A stretch of 5,769 nucleotides of DNA, from NCBI GenBank assembly GCA_023427945.1, contig JAEYZR010000284.1:1-5769 (forward strand), written 5' to 3'. The notes beneath the pieces were generated by a model, which was not told the DNA's origin, did not search any database, and worked only from the letters and a program-made list of their open reading frames with translations. Each line of letters starts with the position of its first letter. Positions within the stretch are counted from its first letter, which is position 1. The position numbers were made by a program, and so were the translations under genes. Of this stretch, positions 1 to 5,256 are shown piece after piece. This DNA is from Pseudomonadota bacterium (lineage in GTDB: Bacteria; Pseudomonadota; Gammaproteobacteria; Burkholderiales; Burkholderiaceae_B).

Positions 1-1044
1 CGCGTGGCCAGCGGTGAGCCGCTGCCGCTGCAGCAGGATCAGCTGCAGATCCGCGGGCACGCACTGGAAGCCCGCCTGTACGCCGAAGACGCCGACCGCG
101 GTTTCCTGCCGTCCACCGGCACCCTGCGCCACCTGCGCCTGCCGGCCAACACCGCGCACGTGCGCGTGGATGCCGGTGTCGAACAGGGCGATGCGATCAC
201 CCCGTTCTACGACCCGATGATCGCCAAGCTGATCGTCTGGGATGTCGACCGCGATGCCGCGCTGCGCCGCATGCAGCAGGCCTTGGCCGAGTGCGAAGTG
301 GTCGGCGTGACCACCAATGCGGCCTTCCTGCGCCGGCTGGTCATGACCGATTCGTTTAGCCAGGCCAAGCTGGATACCGCGCTGATCGAGCGCGAGCAGG
401 CCGCCCTGGCGCCCAACGACGGCGACAGCGATCCGGCGCCCTGGGCGCTGGCAGCGATTGCCGGCGTAGCGACCAGCGAGGCTGCCAGCCGTGATGCGCG
501 TGACCCACACTCGCCGTGGCAGGCCCAGGATGGCTGGCGCCTCGGCGCGGCGGCCGCGCGCGCGCTGACGCTTGAGCACCGGGGTACCCAGCGCAGCGTG
601 GCCGTGCAGGGTGCGGGCGAACAGTGGACCGTCCACATGGACGGCAACACGCTGCAGGGCAGCGGCCGCCTGGCCGGTGACGCGCTGCGCGTGCAGATCG
701 GCGAGCAGCTGCACCGTGCCACCGTCATCCGCGATGGCAACGACCTCTATCTGTTCGGCAGCGAAGGCGTGCAGCGCTTCACCCTGCATGATCCGGTCAG
801 CGAAGCGGACCAGTCCGTCGCCGATGCCGGCAGCCTGGTCGCACCGATGCCGGGCCGTGTCGTTGCCACGCTGGTGGCACCGGGCACGACGGTCAAACGC
901 GGCGCGCCGCTGCTGGTGCTCGAAGCGATGAAGATGGAGCACACGCTGCAGGCGCCGGCCGATGGCACCGTGCAGGGTTACCGGGTCAAGGCCGGGGATC
1001 AGGTGGGTGATGGGGCGGTGCTGGTGGATTTCGAGGCGGGCTGA
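1..1044 (+). CDS. Biotin-dependent acyl-CoA carboxylase alpha subunit, C-terminal part (probably 3-methylcrotonyl-CoA carboxylase)
   Basis: This is the C-terminal 347 residues of a carboxylase alpha subunit; the frame is open at the left edge, so the N-terminal half of the biotin carboxylase domain lies outside. The alpha subunit carboxylates its own biotin with ATP and bicarbonate, then passes the carboxyl group to the beta subunit for transfer to an acyl-CoA. Residues about 18-125 are the biotin carboxylase C-terminal domain (GHALEARLYAED, then FYDPMIAKLIVWD). Residues about 130-265 form a less conserved linker (BT-like) region. Residues about 278-345 are the biotinyl domain (APMPGRV), with EAMKMEH at nt 922-942; the lysine at nt 931-933 is the biotinylation site. 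The motif is intact and the stop is normal. I favour the 3-methylcrotonyl-CoA carboxylase subunit of leucine breakdown (mccA/liuD type), but propionyl- or geranyl-CoA carboxylase cannot be excluded without the beta subunit. Codon use is very GC-rich, as expected of a core gene. Confidence 0.93.
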   Translation, partial: RVASGEPLPLQQDQLQIRGHALEARLYAEDADRGFLPSTGTLRHLRLPANTAHVRVDAGVEQGDAITPFYDPMIAKLIVWDVDRDAALRRMQQALAECEVVGVTTNAAFLRRLVMTDSFSQAKLDTALIEREQAALAPNDGDSDPAPWALAAIAGVATSEAASRDARDPHSPWQAQDGWRLGAAAARALTLEHRGTQRSVAVQGAGEQWTVHMDGNTLQGSGRLAGDALRVQIGEQLHRATVIRDGNDLYLFGSEGVQRFTLHDPVSEADQSVADAGSLVAPMPGRVVATLVAPGTTVKRGAPLLVLEAMKMEHTLQAPADGTVQGYRVKAGDQVGDGAVLVDFEAG

Positions 1045-1055
1045 GGCCCGCCTCG
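1032..1055. terminator. Hairpin between convergent genes, probable bidirectional terminator
   Basis: A perfect 10-bp inverted repeat, cgaggcgggc (1032-1041) and gcccgcctcg (1046-1055), encloses a 4-base loop (1042-1045). The stop codon of the carboxylase gene (1042-1044) is inside the loop. Only 18 bp separate the two convergent stop codons, so this hairpin is the only visible candidate for ending both transcripts. The tracts after the stem are weak (ttgtc on +, gaaatcc on -), so the uridine tail is poor and termination may be partial. Confidence 0.6.
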
Positions 1056-1062
1056 TTGTCGC

Positions 1063-2244
1063 TCATCCCACCCGCTGCCAGACCTGCTCGAGCGGATCCA
1101 GTTCGGCGGTTTCCATGTGCTGTGCGCGCCATCCAAAGCCGCAGACGGCCAACGCCCCTTGCTGGATGGGATCAAGACCGAATCCCCTCTCCAGGTGCTT
1201 CTCATTGATGGCGCCAGTGATGAAAGCACCAAGGCCCAGATCCGTCGCAGACAGATAAAGGGTCTGCGACAGGTGGCCGGCCTCGAGGGTTACTACGCGG
1301 TAACCCTTGGCGTGCCGGCGATACTTCCAGAAGCTGCGGTCGAAGCGGGGAACCATCGTCACCAGACAATGGGCGTTGGCGAACCAATGCTGCTGGCCGA
1401 CACTTTCCATGATGAAGTCACGCAGAGGCTGGTCCGGCGCGGTCAGCGGCAACAGGCTGTGGGAGTCGGCGAGGTACCGGTACAGACCCGGTGCGATACC
1501 TTCAACCTGCTGCACGATCAGGTAGGCCTCCATTGGATGGAGGCCGCCGCCGGAAGGACTGTTCTTTTTGTGGAAGACAAGATCATCGCCTACCCTGATC
1601 TTCGCCTGGGCGGCAAACACGCGCCCCAGCATGCGGGTAAACAAGGCCATGGGAAGCGGCCGGCTGTCATCGAAATTGCGACAGGTTGCGCGCCGCTGCA
1701 GGAGGGCATCGAAGGCATCGGGTTCGGCGTGCGGCAACGCAACCGCATCGCCCTGGCCTTCTGATCTCGTCACGGCAGGCGGAGGTCCCAATACGTCGCG
1801 CATGCCTGCCGCGGTTTCCGTTCCGGAATCCTGTGTGTTCTTCACCGCGTCCACCGAATCCCAGCGGGTGAAGGCGTGCAGGATGGCGCCGAGGGGGTGC
1901 CAATGGGCAGCCCGCAGGCGATCGTCATCGCGACGCTGACGCTCAGCGACACTACCGACCGCAGGCTCTTCCATCACCACCAGGCCATGGTCTATCAGCG
2001 CGTCCAACTCCAGGCGGGTCGCACTGCCAAGTGTGTCAACATCTGTCCACAGACTCGGACTGAGCGTTCCCAGCACCTCCCGTTGTGCAGAGGAAACCAT
2101 GACCGAATCGCCCAGATGCGGCGCCAGCGCCAGCCATTGGAGAGTGCGTACCATCCCGTTGCCACCCTCCAGCAGGCTCTCAAGCTTGAACGCCACTTGT
2201 TCTTGAGATTCGAACATCAGAATTTCACAACGACGAACACGCAC
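1063..2244 (-). CDS. SagB-like flavin-dependent peptide maturation dehydrogenase (nitroreductase fold)
   Basis: This encodes 393 residues, read from a GTG at 2244. Residues about 180-370 are a SagB/ThcOx-type nitroreductase domain, a family that binds FMN. The markers are RRATCRNF (184-191, basic motif expected to contact the FMN phosphate), SPSGGGLHPMEAY (229-241), GLYRYL (253-258), GHLSQTLYLSATDLGLGAF (323-341) and a terminal VCGFG (367-371). The first 180 residues are a family-specific N-terminal region with an AAHWHPL motif near 112-118. Characterised SagB relatives oxidise azolines to azoles in thiazole/oxazole peptides. This protein best fits 'putative peptide maturation dehydrogenase' (TIGR04511 as I remember it). 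Its likely substrate is the small protein encoded divergently at 2423. There is no cyclodehydratase partner here, so the exact reaction is unknown. An in-frame GTG at 2340 would add 32 residues but has no ribosome binding site; the pair of GTGs at 2247 and 2244 follows GGGGAG, and 2244 has the better spacing (7 bases from GGAG). No signal peptide or membrane segment is seen. Confidence 0.88.
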   Translation of the reverse strand: MRVRRCEILMFESQEQVAFKLESLLEGGNGMVRTLQWLALAPHLGDSVMVSSAQREVLGTLSPSLWTDVDTLGSATRLELDALIDHGLVVMEEPAVGSVAERQRRDDDRLRAAHWHPLGAILHAFTRWDSVDAVKNTQDSGTETAAGMRDVLGPPPAVTRSEGQGDAVALPHAEPDAFDALLQRRATCRNFDDSRPLPMALFTRMLGRVFAAQAKIRVGDDLVFHKKNSPSGGGLHPMEAYLIVQQVEGIAPGLYRYLADSHSLLPLTAPDQPLRDFIMESVGQQHWFANAHCLVTMVPRFDRSFWKYRRHAKGYRVVTLEAGHLSQTLYLSATDLGLGAFITGAINEKHLERGFGLDPIQQGALAVCGFGWRAQHMETAELDPLEQVWQRVG

Positions 2245-2251
2245 CACGCTT

Positions 2252-2257
2252 CTCCCC
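2252..2257 (-). promoter_or_regulatory. Ribosome binding site that sets the dehydrogenase start
   Basis: On the minus strand the sequence reads cggggagaagc followed by two successive GTG codons (2247-2245 and 2244-2242). The GGAG core (2252-2255) lies 4 bases from the first GTG and 7 from the second, which favours the second. This places the protein start at VRVRRCEIL and rules against the longer frame beginning at 2340. Confidence 0.65.
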
Positions 2258-2411
2258 GTTCGCTGGACCTCGGCCAGCACTTTGATCCATATCGACCAAC
2301 CGGGCGCCATCTTCATGAGGTACCCGGCTCGAATCGACACTAAAGACTGCGCCCGACAGGTCGATGTTGGCCTGTGAACCTGAAAACGCTGATGAATATC
2401 CGTCCCTACTC

Positions 2412-2416
2412 AAGGA
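2412..2416 (+). promoter_or_regulatory. Ribosome binding site of the precursor gene
   Basis: AAGGA ends 6 bases before the ATG at 2423. This good match and spacing supports translation of the short gene and its chosen start, and argues that it is a real gene rather than chance coding on this strand. Confidence 0.7.
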
Positions 2417-2422
2417 ACTCCG

Positions 2423-2722
2423 ATGTCTTTGCCGTCCATTGAACCCACCATCGCCCTGGAACTCATCTCCCGACTGGGCAGTGATGATGCATTCCGTACG
2501 CTCTTCTCGACGGACCCCGCCGCGGCATTGATCGAAGTCGGGCTGTCCCTGGACGATGCCACCGCGCTGGAAGTCTGCTGCAAGGTCAACGAACTGGCTT
2601 CCAAGGCCGACATTCTTCAGGCCAAGCAGGATCTCCAGATGATGCTGACGGCGAAAGTGAACCAGATCGTCCCGGCGCTGGATGCCAACCCGGATGGCGG
2701 CCACACCCTCAAAGGCCCCTGA
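2423..2722 (+). CDS. NHLP-type putative modified peptide (precursor of peptide-modification system)
   Basis: This 99-residue protein has the look of a nitrile-hydratase alpha-like leader peptide. LGSDDAFRTLF (18-28) followed by DPAAALIEVGLSL (31-43) fits the NHLP pattern of a short helix, a conserved Phe and a D-P-x-x-A-L turn. I recognise it as the 'putative modified peptide' family (TIGR04509 from memory), which occurs beside the cyclase and dehydrogenase families that flank it here. After the leader-like part comes a Cys-Cys pair (52-53), then a predicted amphipathic helix (about 58-83) and a short polar tail ending DGGHTLKGP. Unlike many NHLP peptides there is no GG/GA site at the end of the leader and no Cys/Ser/Thr-rich core; the only GG is at 92-93. 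Candidate modification sites are C52, C53, S60, T76 and T95. No signal peptide or membrane helix is seen. It is divergent from the dehydrogenase, and its last 14 bases overlap the 3' end of the cyclase gene on the other strand. That it is modified is inferred from context. Confidence 0.85.
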   Translation: MSLPSIEPTIALELISRLGSDDAFRTLFSTDPAAALIEVGLSLDDATALEVCCKVNELASKADILQAKQDLQMMLTAKVNQIVPALDANPDGGHTLKGP

Positions 2723-5243
2723 TGATCGCTGCGGTGGCGGCGTGTTTCGTGCGGCCGCCGCCCCGCAGTTCCTGCGCGAGTCTGGCAGCGTCATTGCTAT
2801 CCACGACGTTCATGGTCTGCATGCAGTAGCCACAGTCCAGCTCGGCGTAGGCCATGCCACGTTGGGTACGAAGGAAATCGGCTTGTTCCAGCGCCTCCTC
2901 CTCCCGACCCAATGCGAGGTACGCCCTCATGGCCGCTACGCGCGTCTGGAAGCGGGCGCTGCCCTGAAGAAACGGCTGGAGTCCGCGCAGGGCCCCCGAA
3001 GCGTCCCCACCCAACCGGGCACGTTCGGCTTGGACGACCGCTTCCATTTCATCAAGCAGTCCACCGCTCGTGCTGCCTCTACGGGTACGCACAGCGTGCA
3101 GCACGCGCTCGGCAGTCTTCGTGTCGTTCAGGCGCAGCGCCAGAATGGACGCTCCCAATGCCACCATGGCGTCATCACTGATGTCCGGGTTTCCCGGATC
3201 TGCAATTCTGTGCAGCGAACTATCCACTGCAAGCTGGATGCTCGTCCTGGTGGCCTGCTCGTCACCGCTCGCCCAGTGCGCGGTGGCCAGAGGCAACAGG
3301 TACAGCTGGCGTGCAAAGCCAGTGTCCCGCGCCATGGCGTTCAAACCTGTGCTCGCCGCCAGCACTGCGCGGGCCCAATGGCCCTGGTCCGCTGCAATGG
3401 AAGTTCTCTCAATTCCCGCGTACTTATTGTCACGCGCTTTGGCGAGCTCCGCCTCGGCAGCGGCGTAGTTGCGTTGGCTGGCCGATACAGTCGCAAGGTA
3501 GCGATGGCTGGTCGCGCGACCGCCGGACACTGCCATCTCCAGTGCACGCCGGGCCGCCGGGAAGTCGCCATTGGCCAGTGCAATCCGGCCGAGCTGGTCG
3601 TAGGCGACGTTGGACAACTCGAAGCGACCGTCCGCCGCACGAACCGCAAAGGGCAGCGCCTCCTTGAACCGATTGTCGACAAATAGCCACATTGCCGCGT
3701 TGTGTTGCGCCGGGAAGTAATCCGGATAGAGTCCCGCCAAGCGCATCCAGCCCTGTGCGGCGTTGCCTTGGTTGGTCAGTGTCGTCGACCATGCCTGCAC
3801 GTACAGCGCTTCACGCGTAGGCAAGCGATTCGATAGTCCTTTTACCCGTTCAAGGGCGGCGAACGCGGCATCATTGTCCACGTTGGCGACATGTGCGCGC
3901 ACCAACCCCATCCAGGCCAAGGCGAACGTGTCATCGAGCGCCACCGCTTGCTCGTACATGGATAGGGCACCCACGTAATCACCGTCCGCATACCGTCGCT
4001 GGCCCAGCGCGTAGGCGCGAAGGGCATCCATGCTCGACGTGGTCACCAACGGCAGTGGTGCAGAGGCTTCCTTGACGCTGCTCTCCTGCTCACCCAGCTG
4101 GTCGCGCAACTGTGTGGTGACGCTATCGATGGACGCCAGTAGCGACGCCATCCCCTTTCCTTCTGCGGCAACGACGGCGACCGTTCGTTGTGAGTTCGGC
4201 TCGAGGACCTGCACATTGATACGCGTGCGACCGCCCACTTCGGCAACCGAGGGAAGCAGCACCAGCCGTGCGCCAACCCGGATCGCAACTTCGGAGGCAA
4301 GCGGTGCATCCAGTGGAGTGGCCGCATCGCGACGCATCATCTCGATGACACTGCGCGCCTTCATGTCGCTGATGACATTGACGTAGCGGGACTGCTCCAG
4401 GCTGATCCGGAAAGCCTGTTGCAGCGAATCGTCCAGCACGGTGTTGCCGGTCAGGTTACGCATGTCGCCGACGACGACCCAGTCGCGCTCGGCAAATGCA
4501 ATGGCTGGGTCCGGACGGATGAGTGTCCAGAGCACGATGCCGAGAATGCCGAAGAATGCCATCTCCGCAAAAAGCGCACCCGGGTGCAACCACAGCGGTC
4601 GATCCAGCCACGCCTTCTTGGTACTTGAGGGTCGTCGCGTGGGTGACGTGTCATCAGCGGCGACCTGCCAGATCTGCTGGGGATCGGCCATGCCCTTGAA
4701 GCGCCAGCGACCGTGCGACTTCCATTTCAATGCGTTGGCGCGTTCACCAATATCCGAGCTGCTTCGGCGAGCAAGCGACTCGGCAAGTGCGGACAGCAGG
4801 ATCTGTCCTGGCCTGGCAAGCTGCATCAACCGGGCGGCCATCGGCTTGGCCAAGCCTTCGACTTCGATCGGCTTCGCTCCGTGCGCGACGGCCTCGGCAC
4901 TGTTGCTCCACAGAATGACTTCGCCGACATGCAAGCCCGCGCGCACGCGCAGTGGCACGCCCAGCGTTTGCCCCAGTGCATGCAGCTGCTGTTGGTAATC
5001 CAGGGCAAAACCCAACGCATCGATGGTGCGCTCGAACAACAGAAACAAGCCGTCCGAGCGATCGATCTGGTGTCCATTCCACTGCTGCTGCAACGCCAGC
5101 ACCAGCCGGTCATGCTCCTGGAACAGCTCCGCCGCCGCCGCATCACCGATGCGCTCCACCAGGATCAGCGAGTCGCACAGATCGGTGAACAACAGCGCCC
5201 GCATCTGCGGGGCCTGGGTCGACGTTCCGTTGTCGCCGTTCAT
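2709..5243 (-). CDS. Putative peptide modification system cyclase: class III nucleotide cyclase-like domain, one TM helix, TolB-like domain, TPR repeats
   Basis: This encodes 844 residues. Residues about 14-195 are a class III adenylate/guanylate cyclase-like domain: LLFTDLCDS with metal-ligand D21, RSDGLFLLFE with D64, and GLAKPMAARLMQLA with R138. The Asn of the usual VNxAAR motif is replaced by P134 and the usual adenine-contacting Lys before D64 is not seen, so activity is uncertain. A single transmembrane helix spans about 222-242, flanked by charged residues, which puts the cyclase domain in the cytoplasm and the rest probably in the periplasm. Residues about 250-385 resemble a TolB-like N-terminal region, and about 404-820 form a TPR array starting SMDALRAYALG. 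A CGYC motif (804-807) lies near the C-terminus. The order matches 'putative peptide modification system cyclase' (TIGR04510 from memory). The ATG at 5243 was chosen because GGGAG precedes it by 6 bases; the frame could extend to 5330, but that would overlap the GGDEF gene by 74 bp. It is likely cotranscribed with the GGDEF gene 13 bp upstream. Its 3' end overlaps the precursor gene by 14 bp. Confidence 0.9.
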   Translation of the reverse strand: MNGDNGTSTQAPQMRALLFTDLCDSLILVERIGDAAAAELFQEHDRLVLALQQQWNGHQIDRSDGLFLLFERTIDALGFALDYQQQLHALGQTLGVPLRVRAGLHVGEVILWSNSAEAVAHGAKPIEVEGLAKPMAARLMQLARPGQILLSALAESLARRSSSDIGERANALKWKSHGRWRFKGMADPQQIWQVAADDTSPTRRPSSTKKAWLDRPLWLHPGALFAEMAFFGILGIVLWTLIRPDPAIAFAERDWVVVGDMRNLTGNTVLDDSLQQAFRISLEQSRYVNVISDMKARSVIEMMRRDAATPLDAPLASEVAIRVGARLVLLPSVAEVGGRTRINVQVLEPNSQRTVAVVAAEGKGMASLLASIDSVTTQLRDQLGEQESSVKEASAPLPLVTTSSMDALRAYALGQRRYADGDYVGALSMYEQAVALDDTFALAWMGLVRAHVANVDNDAAFAALERVKGLSNRLPTREALYVQAWSTTLTNQGNAAQGWMRLAGLYPDYFPAQHNAAMWLFVDNRFKEALPFAVRAADGRFELSNVAYDQLGRIALANGDFPAARRALEMAVSGGRATSHRYLATVSASQRNYAAAEAELAKARDNKYAGIERTSIAADQGHWARAVLAASTGLNAMARDTGFARQLYLLPLATAHWASGDEQATRTSIQLAVDSSLHRIADPGNPDISDDAMVALGASILALRLNDTKTAERVLHAVRTRRGSTSGGLLDEMEAVVQAERARLGGDASGALRGLQPFLQGSARFQTRVAAMRAYLALGREEEALEQADFLRTQRGMAYAELDCGYCMQTMNVVDSNDAARLAQELRGGGRTKHAATAAIIRGL
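2733..2762 (+). other. Possible stem-loop just downstream of the precursor stop
   Basis: ggtggcggc (2733-2741) can pair with gccgccgcc (2754-2762), with one G-U pair, across a 12-base loop. It begins 10 bases after the precursor stop and lies inside the 3' coding end of the cyclase gene on the opposite strand. There is no T-tract, so it is not a classical terminator; it might stabilise the 3' end of the precursor mRNA. It may simply reflect the GC-rich codons for the opposing protein. Confidence 0.2.
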
Positions 5244-5249
5244 GCCGAT

Positions 5250-5254
5250 CTCCC
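5250..5254 (-). promoter_or_regulatory. Ribosome binding site that sets the cyclase start
   Basis: GGGAG on the minus strand lies 6 bases before the ATG at 5243-5241, in the 13-bp gap after the GGDEF stop. This supports the start at MNGDNG, which puts the cyclase domain directly at the N-terminus as is usual, over the longer frame that begins inside the GGDEF gene. Confidence 0.75.
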
Positions 5255-5256
5255 GA

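Larger units (their letters stand above)
2245..2422. promoter_or_regulatory. Divergent intergenic region between dehydrogenase and precursor genes
   Basis: These 178 bp separate the two divergent starts and must hold the promoter or promoters of both genes. The stretch is more AT-rich than the flanking core genes. For the precursor, a possible -10 element is gaatat (2394-2399), about 23 bases before the ATG, but the nearest -35-like ttggcc (2367-2372) is 21 bases away, too far for a normal sigma-70 spacer. I see no convincing promoter for the dehydrogenase on the minus strand. The hexamer ATCGAC occurs at 2291-2296 and 2333-2338 and inverted (GTCGAT) at 2360-2365; these could be half-sites for a regulator. 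The role as a promoter region is inferred from gene layout, not from a clear motif. Confidence 0.4.

Noticed and set aside
962..1258. 98-codon + strand frame bridging the carboxylase end and the dehydrogenase
   Set aside because: It crosses the hairpin and both convergent stop regions, has no ribosome binding site, and shows no family resemblance.
1117..1764. Open 215-codon frame on the + strand
   Set aside because: It is antisense to the dehydrogenase. It has no recognisable domain or ribosome binding site and is explained by GC-biased codons of the real gene.
2245..2340. 32-residue N-terminal extension of the dehydrogenase from a GTG at 2340
   Set aside because: No ribosome binding site precedes it, whereas GGGGAG stands before the GTG pair at 2247/2244. 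The extension would also fill most of the divergent promoter region.
2225..2794. Open 189-codon frame on the - strand across the intergenic region
   Set aside because: It runs antisense through the whole precursor gene and overlaps the ends of both neighbours. The precursor has a good ribosome binding site and a family match, so this frame is chance.
2682..3686. Open 334-codon frame on the + strand
   Set aside because: It lies opposite the cyclase's TPR region and overlaps the real precursor gene. Its translation is low-complexity and matches no family I know.
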